A stretch of 64,000 nt of DNA. Source: DASSUW01 sp963803335. Its GTDB lineage: Bacteria; Actinomycetota; Thermoleophilia; Solirubrobacterales; Solirubrobacteraceae. The position numbers and the translations under genes are program-made. Below the pieces are notes generated by a model. That model was not told where the DNA came from, ran no database searches, and worked only from the letters and a program-made list of their open reading frames with translations. The stretch is taken from assembly GCA_963803335.1 (NCBI GenBank), contig CAWDME010000021.1:60872-124871 (forward strand). The letters are read 5' to 3'. This document shows, one piece after another, positions 1-8,924 of the stretch. Within the stretch, counting starts at the first letter, position 1, and each line of letters starts with the position of its first letter.

Positions 1-2
1 GG

Positions 3-611
3 CTGCACGTCGACGGCGCCTACGGGCTCGCCGCGCTGTGCGCGCCGAGCGTGCGCGACCGCCTGGCCGGTATCGAGCACGCCGACTCGTTCATCGTCGA
101 CCCGCACAAGTGGCTGTTCTCGCCGTTCGACTCGTGCGCGCTCGTCTACCGCGACCCGGCGCTCGGCCGCGCCGCCCACCGGCAGCACGCGTCCTACCTC
201 GAGGCGCTGTACGCCGACGACGACGCCTACAACCCGTCCGACTACGGGGTGCACCTCACGCGCCGGGCGCGCGGCCTGCCGTTCTGGTTCGCGCTCGCCG
301 TCCACGGCACCGACGCGTTCAGGGCCGCGATCGAGGCGACCCTCGCGCTCACCCGTGCGGGGGCGCAGGAGATCCGCCGACGCGACACGCTCGAGCTGCT
401 CGCCGAGCCCGAGCTGAGCGTGCTCGCGTTCCGCCGCCGCGGCTGGGAGCCGGCCGACTACGACCGCTGGGCGGTCGATCTGCGCGCCGACGGCACCGCG
501 TTCGTGATGCCCACAACGGTGCGAGGTGAGACCGTGGCCCGGCTCGCGATCGTCAATCCGCGTACGACACTCGTCGATCTGGTCACGGTCCTGGACCGGA
601 TGGGGGGTTAA
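3..611 (+). CDS. group II PLP-dependent decarboxylase, C-terminal part (5' truncated by window edge)
   Basis: About 202 C-terminal residues are visible; the gene begins outside the window. The reading frame contains HVDGAYG near the start, with the aspartate that contacts the cofactor ring nitrogen. It is followed by DPHKWLF, whose lysine (codon at 108-110) is the expected Schiff-base residue for pyridoxal phosphate. This is the arrangement of the aromatic-L-amino-acid/glutamate decarboxylase fold (group II), which removes CO2 from amino acids in the cytoplasm. The substrate cannot be read from this fragment; tyrosine or tryptophan decarboxylase-like activity is the most usual annotation. It ends with TAA, and no downstream gene on this strand is tightly coupled to it. 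Confidence 0.85.
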   Translation: MHVDGAYGLAALCAPSVRDRLAGIEHADSFIVDPHKWLFSPFDSCALVYRDPALGRAAHRQHASYLEALYADDDAYNPSDYGVHLTRRARGLPFWFALAVHGTDAFRAAIEATLALTRAGAQEIRRRDTLELLAEPELSVLAFRRRGWEPADYDRWAVDLRADGTAFVMPTTVRGETVARLAIVNPRTTLVDLVTVLDRMGG

Positions 612-675
612 CCGAACTGCAAACCGGTGGCTCGCTTCCTATCAAGTTCTGGTCCGATTGGACGATCCTCCGCAC

Positions 676-828
676 ATGACCACCCCGCCCGTCAACAAGC
701 AGCGCGCCGCGGAGCTCCGCGAGATCCTCGCCGCGCAGCGCGACCAGCACGCGCGTCAGCGCGAGCTGGTGCGGGCGAGCCTCGCGTGGTGCCCGGGCAA
801 GACTCCTCGCCCGGCGCAGCCCCGCTAG
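676..828 (+). CDS. small hypothetical protein (50 aa)
   Basis: A short reading frame in the gap after the decarboxylase could encode a charged, mostly helical 50-residue protein rich in Arg, Ala, Glu and Gln with a single cysteine near the C-terminus. I recognise no family. The ATG has only a weak purine stretch upstream and no clear TANNNT box, so expression is uncertain. It ends just before the convergent M1 aminopeptidase gene. In DNA this GC-rich, open frames of this size occur by chance, hence the low confidence. Confidence 0.3.
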   Translation: MTTPPVNKQRAAELREILAAQRDQHARQRELVRASLAWCPGKTPRPAQPR

Positions 829-849
829 ACCCGCCGCGCACCAGATCGC

Positions 850-2262
850 TCACCAGCTCGTCGGCTTCCCCGCCGTGTAGAGCCAGGTCTGGAAGAACGC
901 GTCGAGGTCCTGGCCGGAGATCCGCTCCGCCAGCGCCGTGAACTCCTTTGTCGTGCCGTTGCCGTGGTAGTGCGTGCGCGTCCACGTCTTCAGCAGCGTG
1001 AAGAACTTCTCGTCGCCGATCTTCTCCCGCAGCGCCTGCAGCGTCATCCCGCCGCGGCGGTAGACCGCGCTGGCGAACATCGTGTCGCGCTGCGGGTCGG
1101 CCACGATCACGTTCCAGAACGTCGACGTCGCGGGCCGGCTGTAGTCGGCGAGGAACGCCTCGTGGGCGGTGCGCACGCCCTTGTGCTCGTCCCACAGGTA
1201 CTGCGCAAACGTCGCGAAGCCCTCGTTGAGCCAGATGTTGTCCCACGTCGCCACCGAGACGCTGTCGCCGAACCACTGGTGCGACAGCTCGTGCGCGATG
1301 GTGCTCGTGCTGCGGACCGCCGAGTAGACCGGCTTGGTCTGCGTCTCCAGCGAGAACCCGAGGGGCTGGCCGTTGTAGGTCGCGTTGTCGGCGATCGCCC
1401 CGGTCGAGCTGAACGGGTAGCGCCCGAAGTACTGGCTCTCGAAGTCGACGGCCTCGGCGCTGGTGTCGAAGAAGAAGTCGACGGCGGCCTGGCCGTTCAC
1501 CGCCGGCAGCACCGGGTCGACCGCGACGGTCTCCGGCACGCCGCCCGGCGTGCGGCCGTTCTTGATCACCCACTGGCCCGTGTCGAACGTGGCGAGGTAG
1601 GTCGCCATCGGCGAGTCCTCGTACCACACGAACGTCGCCTTGCCGTGCCGCGTCTTGGACCAGACCAGGCGGCCGTTCGCCACCGCGGTCACGCCCTCCG
1701 GCACCGTGATCCGGAACACGTAGGTGGCCTTGTCGCTCGGGTGGTCACTGGACGGGAACCACGTCGAGGCGGCGTTCGGCTCGTCGCCGACGAAGTTGCC
1801 GTCATCGGTGTGCAGGAACCCGTACGGCGATCCGAAGACGATCGGTGAGCCGACGATCGTCTGCGGCACGCCGCCGTAGCCGACGCTGACGCGGAAACGC
1901 TCGCGCCGGTGCAGCCGGTGGCGCGGCGTGATCTGCAGCTCCTGCCCGTCGCGCACGAACCGCGCGCGGCGGCCGTCCACCGCGACCCAGTCGACGTCGA
2001 GCTGCTGCAGGTCGAGATCGAAGCGCGAGAGGTCCTGCAGAGCGCGCGCCGTGATCGTGGCGACGCCGTCGAGCTGGTCGCTCGCCGGGTCGTAGGCGAG
2101 CTGCAGGTCGTAGTTCTGGGCGTCGTAGCCGCCGTTGCCCTCGAGCGGGAAGTACGGATCGCCGACGCCCGGGGCGCCCGGGCTCGCCTGCGCCGCCGCC
2201 GCAAACGCCAGGCACCCGCCAGCGGTCGCGGCCAGCGCGAGCACGCGTGTTCTCAACATCAT
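850..2262 (-). CDS. secreted M1 family zinc metallopeptidase (aminopeptidase)
   Basis: The 470-residue protein has an N-terminal signal peptide of about 26 residues ending near AQAS, so it should be exported by Sec. The zinc site is complete: HELSH at about residue 324 with the third ligand Glu in NEGFATF about 18 residues later. The exopeptidase motif is SLETQT in place of the classical GAMEN, and the transition-state tyrosine is probably in VYRRGG. At under 500 residues it lacks the helical C-terminal domain of PepN/ERAP-type enzymes, matching the short secreted actinobacterial M1 proteins. Expected role: removing N-terminal residues from extracellular peptides. A close paralogue follows at 2317-3708, which indicates tandem duplication. 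The 2259 codon is an alternative start. Confidence 0.92.
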   Translation of the reverse strand: MMLRTRVLALAATAGGCLAFAAAAQASPGAPGVGDPYFPLEGNGGYDAQNYDLQLAYDPASDQLDGVATITARALQDLSRFDLDLQQLDVDWVAVDGRRARFVRDGQELQITPRHRLHRRERFRVSVGYGGVPQTIVGSPIVFGSPYGFLHTDDGNFVGDEPNAASTWFPSSDHPSDKATYVFRITVPEGVTAVANGRLVWSKTRHGKATFVWYEDSPMATYLATFDTGQWVIKNGRTPGGVPETVAVDPVLPAVNGQAAVDFFFDTSAEAVDFESQYFGRYPFSSTGAIADNATYNGQPLGFSLETQTKPVYSAVRSTSTIAHELSHQWFGDSVSVATWDNIWLNEGFATFAQYLWDEHKGVRTAHEAFLADYSRPATSTFWNVIVADPQRDTMFASAVYRRGGMTLQALREKIGDEKFFTLLKTWTRTHYHGNGTTKEFTALAERISGQDLDAFFQTWLYTAGKPTSW

Positions 2263-2316
2263 CCCCCTGCCTTCCCTTCGATTTCCCGCCGAGCGTCAGC
2301 GTAGCTGACGCTAAGG

Positions 2317-3708
2317 TCACCAGCCGGCCGGCTTGCCGGCGGTGAACAGCCACATGTCGAAGAACGCGGAGAGGTCCTGGCCCGACATCTGCTCGGCGAG
2401 GGCGATGAACTGCTGCGTGCTCGCGTTGCCATGCCGGTACGTCGCGGTCCACGCCTTCAGTAGTGGGAAGAACGTGGCGTCGCCGATCTTCTCGCGCAGT
2501 GCCTGCAGGGTCATCGCGCCGCGGCGGTAGACGGCGCCGTCGAACATGTTGCGGGCCTTCGGGTCGGCGATCACGAGCTTCCAGAACGAGGACTTGGCCG
2601 GCACGCTGTAGTCGAGCCGGAACGAGCGGTGGGCGCTCTGCACGCCGGTGTGGTCGAGCCACAGGTACTCGGCGAACGAGGCGAACCCCTCGTTGAGCCA
2701 GATGTCCCTCCAGGTCGCGACCGAGACGCTGTCGCCGAACCACTGGTGCGCAAGCTCGTGGGCGATCGTGAGGTCGTCGATGTTCCCCGAGTAGATCGGC
2801 TTGGTCTGCGTCTCCAGAGAGAAGCCCAACCGGTCGCCGTGGAAGCGCGCGTCGTCGAAGATGCCACCGGTCGAGCCGAATGGGTACGGCCCGAAGACGG
2901 TGCTCTCGTAGTCGACGACACGGCCGATGACGCGGACGTAGTGGCGGACCGCGTTGTGCGCCTCGCGCGTCAGCCGCGGGTCAACGGCCACAAAGACGGG
3001 GACGCCGCCCTTCGTACGGTCGCGCCCGACGTTCCAGCGGCCGGTGTCGATCGTCGCCAGGTAGCTCGCCATCGGGCTGTCCTCGACCCACACGAACGTG
3101 CGGCGCCCGTGGCGCGTGGAGCGCGATCGCAGCTTGCCGTTGGCGACGACGCGACGGTTCTTCGGCACCGTGATCCGGAACGTGTACGTCGCCTTGTCGC
3201 TCGGGTGGTCGTTGCACGGGAACCAGGTCGAGGCGGCGTCCGGTTCGGCGGCGACGAACTGGCCGTCGGGAGTGTGGAGGAACCCATACGGCTGGTCGGC
3301 GAGGATCGACGAGCCGGCGACCGTGCGCGGCACGCCCCGGTAGCGCACGCTGACGCGGAACTGGACGCCGGCGGCGAGCGGCGTCGCGGGCGTGACCTGC
3401 AGCTCGCGGCCCGCGCGCGTGAACGCGGCCTTCGCCCCGTTCACCGTGACGCCGCGCACCCGCAGGCCCTTGAGGTCGAGGTTGAAGCGGGTCAGGGCAG
3501 CGACGGCGCGCGCCTGGATCTTGGCGACGCCGGCGAGCCGGTCGGTCCGCGGCGCGTACGAGAGCTTGAGGTCGTAGTGCAGCGCGTCGTAGCCGCCGTT
3601 GCCCTCGCCCGGGAAGTACGGGTCGCCGACGCCCGCGGCGCCCACGTCCGCGCGGGCCGCCGGTGCGAGCACGAGGCAGCCGACGGCGAGCGCGAGCGCG
3701 ATCCTCAT
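2317..3708 (-). CDS. secreted M1 family zinc metallopeptidase (tandem paralogue)
   Basis: 463 residues with a short signal peptide ending around ARAD. The domain plan is the same as in the neighbour at 850-2262: HELAH at about residue 317, the distal Glu ligand in NEGFASF, SLETQT as exopeptidase motif and VYRRGA for the catalytic tyrosine. The mature N-terminus (GVGDPYFPGEGNGGYDA) is nearly the same as in the paralogue, while the rest has diverged clearly. The start is taken as the ATG at 3706-3708. It overlaps the stop of the upstream M20 peptidase by four bases, which implies translational coupling. The longer open frame upstream is read-through of the M20 gene in another frame. Confidence 0.92.
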   Translation of the reverse strand: MRIALALAVGCLVLAPAARADVGAAGVGDPYFPGEGNGGYDALHYDLKLSYAPRTDRLAGVAKIQARAVAALTRFNLDLKGLRVRGVTVNGAKAAFTRAGRELQVTPATPLAAGVQFRVSVRYRGVPRTVAGSSILADQPYGFLHTPDGQFVAAEPDAASTWFPCNDHPSDKATYTFRITVPKNRRVVANGKLRSRSTRHGRRTFVWVEDSPMASYLATIDTGRWNVGRDRTKGGVPVFVAVDPRLTREAHNAVRHYVRVIGRVVDYESTVFGPYPFGSTGGIFDDARFHGDRLGFSLETQTKPIYSGNIDDLTIAHELAHQWFGDSVSVATWRDIWLNEGFASFAEYLWLDHTGVQSAHRSFRLDYSVPAKSSFWKLVIADPKARNMFDGAVYRRGAMTLQALREKIGDATFFPLLKAWTATYRHGNASTQQFIALAEQMSGQDLSAFFDMWLFTAGKPAGW

Positions 3709-5024
3709 CGCAGCTGCGCCAAGTCCTCGAACAGGGCGCGAGCGGCGCGGCGGCCGGCGTCCAGGCTCGTGATCGCGAACGACTCGTCGGGCGCGTGGAT
3801 GTTGTCCTGCGGCAACGCGAAGCCGGAGACGATCGCCGGGATGCCGCGCTGCGCGAACGCCGCCAGGATCGGCAGCGTGCCGCCCGAGCGCAGCAGCACG
3901 GGCTCCTGGCCGAGCACGCGGCCGATGGCGGCGCGGGCGATCCGCAGGGGCGGGGAGGCGGGGTGGAAGCGCGACGGGTCGGCGAGCACCGCCGAGTAGC
4001 TCATCTCGGCGCCGTCCGGGAGCGCTTCGCGCAGCAGGCCCTCGAAGGCGGCGGAGATCTCCGCGGCGTCCTGCCCGGGCGCGATGCGCAGCGACAGGTC
4101 GCAGCTGGCGAGCTCCGGCACGATCGTGCGCGCCTGGCCGCCCTGGATGCGATGGACGTCGAGCGACGCGTCCGCGCCGGTGCGCGTGTGGAGCTCGGCG
4201 GCGGCCGTGTGGTCGGCCGGCTTCGCGCCCGCCTGGGCGAGCATGCTCGCGCCGTCCGGCAGGCCGTCCCACGTGGCGATCTCCTCCGGCGTGGGCGGCT
4301 CGAGCCCGGCGCGCAGCGGCTCGGGCAGGCGGCCGTCGCGCGCGAGCACGTTCGCGAGCGCGGCGTGCAGCGCGTGGAACGCGTTGAGCGCCGCGCCGCC
4401 GTACATCCCGGAATGGACCGGCCGGTCGCCCGTGCGGACCTCGATCGCCACGAACACGTTCCCGCGCGTGCCGACGGTGAGCGCCGGCGTGTCCTCGTCG
4501 AGCATCCCGGTGTCGAACACGATCACGCAGTCGGCGCCGCGGTCGTCCGCCAGCACCCACTGGTTGACGTCGTCGGTGCCGGTCTCCTCGGCGCCCTCGA
4601 TGAGCACGCGCACGTGCACCCCGAGCTCGCCGGCGTCCGCCATCGCACAGGCGACGTGGAGCAGCGGGAGGAAGTTGCCCTTGTCGTCGCTGGCGCCGCG
4701 CGCGTACAGCCGGCCGTCGCGGATGTCGGGCTCGAACGGCGCGGTCGTCCACGCTCGCTCGTCGCCCGGATCCTGTACGTCGTAGTGGCCGTAGATCATC
4801 ACGGTCGGCGCATCGTCGCGGCCCGCGCGCAGCTCGCCGACCACCAGTGGCGCGCCGGCCGGGGTTTCGACCAGCTCGCAGCTCCCGCCGGCGTCGAGCA
4901 CACGCGTGAGCGCCCACTCGGCGGCCTCACGCAGCGCGGGCTCGTTGCGCGCACCGGCCGAGACCGACGGGATGCGCAGCCACTCGGCCGCCTCGTGGAT
5001 CAGAGCGTCGAGCTCTTCGCTCAC
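3705..5024 (-). CDS. M20 family metallopeptidase (dipeptidase/deacylase)
   Basis: The 439-residue cytosolic protein carries the di-zinc motifs of M20 peptidases in order: GHYDVQ (His ligand), GASDDKG (bridging Asp), GAEETGT (catalytic Glu and ligand Glu), an Asp in FDTGM, and a late His in IHAPDES. A lid domain sits between the last two groups, starting about residue 180. Such enzymes cleave dipeptides or N-acyl amino acids. It overlaps the carboxylase alpha gene upstream and the secreted M1 gene downstream by four bases each. A scavenging route of extracellular aminopeptidases followed by intracellular dipeptide cleavage is a reasonable inference. The exact substrate is not visible. Confidence 0.9.
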   Translation of the reverse strand: MSEELDALIHEAAEWLRIPSVSAGARNEPALREAAEWALTRVLDAGGSCELVETPAGAPLVVGELRAGRDDAPTVMIYGHYDVQDPGDERAWTTAPFEPDIRDGRLYARGASDDKGNFLPLLHVACAMADAGELGVHVRVLIEGAEETGTDDVNQWVLADDRGADCVIVFDTGMLDEDTPALTVGTRGNVFVAIEVRTGDRPVHSGMYGGAALNAFHALHAALANVLARDGRLPEPLRAGLEPPTPEEIATWDGLPDGASMLAQAGAKPADHTAAAELHTRTGADASLDVHRIQGGQARTIVPELASCDLSLRIAPGQDAAEISAAFEGLLREALPDGAEMSYSAVLADPSRFHPASPPLRIARAAIGRVLGQEPVLLRSGGTLPILAAFAQRGIPAIVSGFALPQDNIHAPDESFAITSLDAGRRAARALFEDLAQLR

Positions 5025-6772
5025 TTGATCACGGCAAGCGTGTCGCCGGCCGTAACCGCGGCGCCCTCGGAGATCGGCAGCTCCTCGACCTTGCCGGCCT
5101 TGTGCGCCGTGATCTCGTTCTCCATCTTCATCGCCTCGATGATGCAGATCAGGGCGCCCTCCTCGACCTCGGCCCCCTGCTCGACGAGGATCTTGAAGAC
5201 GTTGCCCTGCAGCGGCGAGGTGAGCGTGTCGCCGCTGCCGCCACCGCCGCCGGATGTGCGCTCGCGCTTGGGGGCCTTGCGGGCCGTCGGCGCCGCCCCG
5301 TTCGCGACCGGCGCGGCCTCGCCGCGCACCTTGACCTCGAAGCGCTTGCCGGACACCTCGACGAGATAGTCGCGCTCGACGGTCTCGGCCTCGTCCTCAG
5401 TGGCCGGCTCCGGCTTCGGCTGGGCCAGCTCCTTGAGCCACTTCTTGTCCTCGATCAGGTCACGGCACGTCTCACCGTTGGCCCACTGCTCGGAGGCCAT
5501 GATCGCCTTGTGGAACGGGATCAGGGTGGTGACGCCCTCGATCTGGAACTCGTCGAGCGCGCGGGCCATGCGGCGCGTCGCCTTCTCGCGGTCGGCGTCC
5601 CAGACGATCAGCTTGGCGATCATCGGGTCGTACAGCGGGGTGATCTCGCTGCCTGCCAGCACGCCGGAGTCGACGCGCACGCCCGGGCCCGACGGCTCGA
5701 AGTAGGCGGTGATGGTGCCGGGCGCGGGCGCGAAGTTCTTTGCCGCGGCCTCGGCGTTGATGCGGCACTCGATCGCGTGGCCGTGCCAGCGGATGTCGTC
5801 CTGCCCGAAGGCCAGCTCCTCGCCGGCGGCGATCAGGATCTGTTCGCGCACGATGTCGACGCCGGTCGTCGCCTCCGTCACGCAGTGCTCGACCTGCACG
5901 CGGGTGTTCATCTCCAGGAAGTAGTACTCGCCGTCCTGGAGCAGGCCCTCGATCGTCCCGGCGGAGTGGTAGCCGACCGCGCGGGCGGCCTCGACGGCGA
6001 TCTCGCCGATCTTGGCCCGCAGCTCGTCGTCGACGAGCGGGGCCGGCGACTCCTCGATCAGCTTCTGGTGGCGGCGCTGGATGCTGCAGTCGCGCTCGCC
6101 CAGGTGCACGACGTTGCCGTGCTTGTCCGCCAGCACCTGGACCTCGACGTGGCGCGGGTCGGGCAGGTACCGCTCGAGATAGACGGTGGCGTCGGAGAAG
6201 AACTTCTCGCCCTCGCGCGCGGCGCCCTCGAACGCCTCCTCGAGCTTGTCGGGCTCGGGCGCGACGCGGAAACCCTTGCCGCCACCACCGCCCGCCGCCT
6301 TGACAGCGATCGGGTAGCCGATGTCGTCGGCGATCTTGCGCGCCGCTTCGACGCTCTCCACGGGATCGGTCGTGCCCGGCACGATCGGCACCCCGGCGTC
6401 CTTCATCAGCTCGCGGGCGCGCGTCTTGGAGCCCATCGCCTCGATCGCCGAGGCCGGCGGCCCGATGAACGTGATCCCGGCATCCTCGAGCCGCTTGGCG
6501 AACGCCGCGTTCTCGGCCAGGAAGCCGTACCCGGGATGCACGGCCTCGGCGCCCGAGGCCTCGATGACCTCCATCAGCTTGTCGACGTTGAGGTACGACT
6601 CGGCGGCCGGGCCGGGCCCGAGCAGGTACGCCTCGGTGGCGCGCCGCACGTGCTGGGACTCGCGGTCGGCCTCCGAATACACGGCGACCGACGGGATGCC
6701 GAGCTCGTCCAGCGCGCGCATCACGCGCACAGCGATCTCCCCGCGGTTGGCGACCAGCACTTTCGAGAACAT
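5021..6772 (-). CDS. accA: acetyl/propionyl-CoA carboxylase alpha subunit (biotin carboxylase + BCCP)
   Basis: 583 residues from the ATG at 6770-6772 (MFSKVLVANRGE, the usual N-terminus). Upstream in-frame codons would add residues unlike the family. The biotin carboxylase domain covers about residues 1-446, with the glycine-rich ATP loop (GGGGKGF), ERDCS and EMNTRVQVEH. A proline/charge-rich linker leads to a C-terminal biotin-carrier domain with EAMKMEN; Lys549 is the biotinylation site. This is the fused AccA3/PccA layout typical of Actinobacteria. With a beta subunit such as 23103-24671 it would carboxylate acetyl-CoA or propionyl-CoA. It overlaps the M20 gene by four bases. A TAGCAT box lies 10 bases upstream of the start. 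The histidine phosphatase is divergent. Confidence 0.95.
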   Translation of the reverse strand: MFSKVLVANRGEIAVRVMRALDELGIPSVAVYSEADRESQHVRRATEAYLLGPGPAAESYLNVDKLMEVIEASGAEAVHPGYGFLAENAAFAKRLEDAGITFIGPPASAIEAMGSKTRARELMKDAGVPIVPGTTDPVESVEAARKIADDIGYPIAVKAAGGGGGKGFRVAPEPDKLEEAFEGAAREGEKFFSDATVYLERYLPDPRHVEVQVLADKHGNVVHLGERDCSIQRRHQKLIEESPAPLVDDELRAKIGEIAVEAARAVGYHSAGTIEGLLQDGEYYFLEMNTRVQVEHCVTEATTGVDIVREQILIAAGEELAFGQDDIRWHGHAIECRINAEAAAKNFAPAPGTITAYFEPSGPGVRVDSGVLAGSEITPLYDPMIAKLIVWDADREKATRRMARALDEFQIEGVTTLIPFHKAIMASEQWANGETCRDLIEDKKWLKELAQPKPEPATEDEAETVERDYLVEVSGKRFEVKVRGEAAPVANGAAPTARKAPKRERTSGGGGGSGDTLTSPLQGNVFKILVEQGAEVEEGALICIIEAMKMENEITAHKAGKVEELPISEGAAVTAGDTLAVIK

Positions 6773-6817
6773 GCGGCGGGTGATGCTACCCCGGCGGTCT
6801 GCTTCCATGATCGCCCG

Positions 6818-7411
6818 ATGTCCGACCGGCTGATCATCGTCCGCCACGGCGAGTCCACCTGGAACGCCGAGGAGCGCCTTCAGGGCCAGCTCGACCCGCC
6901 GCTGTCTGAGCGCGGGCGGGAGCAGGCGCGGGCGCTGGCCGGGGTGGTCGACGGGATCCCGCCAGACCGGGTCGTGTGCAGTGACCTCGGCCGCGCGCGG
7001 CAGACCGCCGAGCTGATGGGCCTGCAGCCGGGCCGCTTCGACGAGCGCTGGCGGGAGATCGACGTCGGCGAGTGGGGCGGCAAGACCGCGGCGGAGATCG
7101 ACGCGCAGGGCGCCGAGCTCACGAACTGGCGGGGCGGCAAGCGCAAGGCGCCCGACGGCGAGTCGTGGGCCGACTTCACCGCCAGGGTGGCGGGCGTCGC
7201 CGACGAGCTGATCGCGGCCGGCGGCTCATGGGTGGTCGTATCGCACGGCGGCTGCGTCCGCGTCGTCGCCTCCCACCTCACCGGGGCCGACGTGCTGCAC
7301 CTCGGCTCGCCGCCCAACGCCAGCACGAGCGTGTTCGAGCTTGGCGCGCGGCCGCGGCTGCTCGTCTACGGGGCGCTGGCCGACGGTGGGCTGCCCACGG
7401 GGCTGTACTGA
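6818..7411 (+). CDS. histidine phosphatase family protein
   Basis: 197 residues. RHGEST near the N-terminus holds the phospho-accepting histidine. A second histidine is in SHGGCVRV, and the substrate-site Glu and Arg appear in the middle (SDLGRARQT, WREIDVGEW). This is the phosphoglycerate-mutase-like branch 2 fold, usually broad-specificity phosphatases (CobC, GpmB, PhoE types). The ATG at 6818 is chosen because MSDRLIIVRHGES matches the family start. Its TGA shares one base with the ATG of the GNAT gene, so the two are cotranslated. Substrate unknown. It is divergent from the carboxylase alpha gene with a 45-base gap. Confidence 0.9.
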   Translation: MSDRLIIVRHGESTWNAEERLQGQLDPPLSERGREQARALAGVVDGIPPDRVVCSDLGRARQTAELMGLQPGRFDERWREIDVGEWGGKTAAEIDAQGAELTNWRGGKRKAPDGESWADFTARVAGVADELIAAGGSWVVVSHGGCVRVVASHLTGADVLHLGSPPNASTSVFELGARPRLLVYGALADGGLPTGLY

Positions 7412-8148
7412 TGCTCGAAGCCCGCGTCCGCACGGCGCACGCCGACGGATGGGCGGTCGAGGGAGTGCTCCGCGAGCCGTTCGGCGGCGGGGTGGCCACG
7501 CTGCGCGGCATCCGCCTGATGGCCTCTGGCCTGGAGCACCCGCAGTGGAACAGCGCCGACGTCACGGGCCCGTACTCGGACCTCGAGGGCGCGCGGGCGT
7601 TCTACGCCGAGCGGAACGTCGCCTGGGGCGTGCGCGTGCCGGCCGGGATGCCGTTCAAGGTCGGCCGCCACCTGTTCCGCATGCGGCTGATGGGTCTGCT
7701 GGCGGGCGGCCTGCAGGCCGCGCCTGCGGTCGACGGGCTCACGCTGCGTCTGGCCGGGCCCGACGACCTCGAGACGGTCCTGCACGTCGACACGTCCGCG
7801 TTCGGCTCCGATCCCGAGCTCTACCGCCCGTGGACGGCGCCGCACCTCGGCACGCCGCGGATCACGACGGCGCTGGCCGAGCTGGGCGGCGAGCCCGTCG
7901 GCACGGCGTACTCGCTGCGCAGCGACGGCCCGGCCGGCCCGGCCGTCTTCCTCGGCGGCGTCGCGGTCCTGGAGCCCGCGCGGCGCCGCGGCGTGGCCGC
8001 CGCCATGAGCGCCTGGCTGCTCGAACGCGGCTTCGCCGAGGGCGCCCGGCTCGCGCACCTGCACCCCGACACCGACGCCGCCGCACGCGTCTATTCGCGG
8101 CTCGGATTCAGGGACGCCGGGGCGCTCGACATCTACGTCGATCTTTAA
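7411..8148 (+). CDS. GNAT family N-acetyltransferase
   Basis: 245 residues in two parts. The first 110 residues have no motif I recognise. The second half is a GNAT domain with the acetyl-CoA pyrophosphate loop near ARRRGVAAAM and a C-terminal strand-turn typical of the fold (ARVYSRLGFRDAG). The start shares the A of the upstream TGA (TGATG), so it forms a two-gene unit with the histidine phosphatase. The acetylated substrate is unknown; small molecule or protein N-termini are both possible. Confidence 0.82.
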   Translation: MLEARVRTAHADGWAVEGVLREPFGGGVATLRGIRLMASGLEHPQWNSADVTGPYSDLEGARAFYAERNVAWGVRVPAGMPFKVGRHLFRMRLMGLLAGGLQAAPAVDGLTLRLAGPDDLETVLHVDTSAFGSDPELYRPWTAPHLGTPRITTALAELGGEPVGTAYSLRSDGPAGPAVFLGGVAVLEPARRRGVAAAMSAWLLERGFAEGARLAHLHPDTDAAARVYSRLGFRDAGALDIYVDL

Positions 8149-8149
8149 A

Positions 8150-8172
8150 CGAGAAGTTCGCGCAAGTTCTCG
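8150..8172 (+). terminator. weak hairpin between convergent genes
   Basis: Just after the GNAT stop codon, CGAGAA and TTCTCG form six-base arms around an 11-base loop. There is no run of T after it, so if it ends transcription it is not a classical intrinsic terminator. It lies in the 152-base gap between this gene and the convergent toxin cassette, where a terminator would be expected. I see nothing else in that gap. Confidence 0.3.
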
Positions 8173-8300
8173 CGGGCGGCCGCGTTGAAGCGGTCGGAGG
8201 CGCACCGCACATGCGCCGAACAACTGCCCTCCCTGGGGTCACGGGGCAGAAGCTGGGCGGCTCTCCGCTCAGTCCGATGGAGTGGCGGGCCGGTCCGCAA

Positions 8301-8924
8301 TCATGGGGCCGCGGGCCGGCTCGCGCTCCTCCCGATCAGCGCGATCAGCTCGCGCACGATCGCGGTGGTGCTCGTCGGCGCGAGCTCGACGAGCTCCCCG
8401 GCCGGCCGCACGCGCCAGATCCCGGCCGCTCCCTCCAGCACCTCGAGGTTGCGCCGCCATTCGCCGCGGTGGAAGCGGACCGTCCAGTGCCGGACGCCCG
8501 CGTCGAGCCGCTCCTGGAGGTCGTTCGCCAGCTCGGGCTCGAGCTCGTGGCCGTGCGCCTCGCCGCGCCCGATGAGGATTGCCATCGGCCCGGGCGGGAG
8601 CCGCACGGGTGGATGCCCGGGGACCGGGTGCGGGCCGAGGCCGAGCCAGGCCACGAGCGCGACCGGCAGCCGCGCCGTCGTGGTCGGCAGGAGCCCCCGC
8701 TCACCGCCCGGCCGCTCGGTCACGAGCACGCACAGCGGGCCGTCGCCGAGCACGGTCGCGGCGGGCTCGAAGCCCTCGGTCCAGATGCGGAAGGATGGCT
8801 CCCGAGCGGCCTCCAGCGCCGCAGCGACCGCGTCGTCGTCGACCGTCTCGGACCCGTCGAGCAGCGCCTGCACGGCGCTCGCGGGGCCCACGAGCTCGCC
8901 GGTCTCGGGGTCGAGCGCGGTCAT
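8301..8924 (-). CDS. hypothetical protein, last gene of toxin cassette (EspG-like possibility)
   Basis: 207 residues, no signal peptide or membrane segment. The start codon at 8922-8924 overlaps the stop of the upstream 140-residue gene by four bases. A central block (LCVLVTERPGGERGLLPTT, then LPVALVAWLGLGP) and a C-terminal block ending in GIWRVRPAGELVELAP are the most conserved-looking parts. The second, with its closing helix, vaguely recalls EspG-type ESX chaperones, but I cannot prove homology. The overlap chain to the WXG100-WHH toxin suggests a job in folding, delivery or immunity for that toxin. Translation could also start further upstream, but the frame there covers the neighbouring gene. 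Confidence 0.6.
   Translation of the reverse strand: MTALDPETGELVGPASAVQALLDGSETVDDDAVAAALEAAREPSFRIWTEGFEPAATVLGDGPLCVLVTERPGGERGLLPTTTARLPVALVAWLGLGPHPVPGHPPVRLPPGPMAILIGRGEAHGHELEPELANDLQERLDAGVRHWTVRFHRGEWRRNLEVLEGAAGIWRVRPAGELVELAPTSTTAIVRELIALIGRSASRPAAP

Noticed and set aside
2317..4917. An 866-residue continuous frame that would fuse the second M1 peptidase to a long upstream Arg/Gly-rich region
   Set aside because: The upstream part is the M20 peptidase gene read in another frame. The signal peptide at 3708 and the ATGA overlap show the true start.
8150..8172. Strong intrinsic terminator between convergent genes
   Set aside because: Arms are only six bases and no T run follows; kept only as a weak hairpin.
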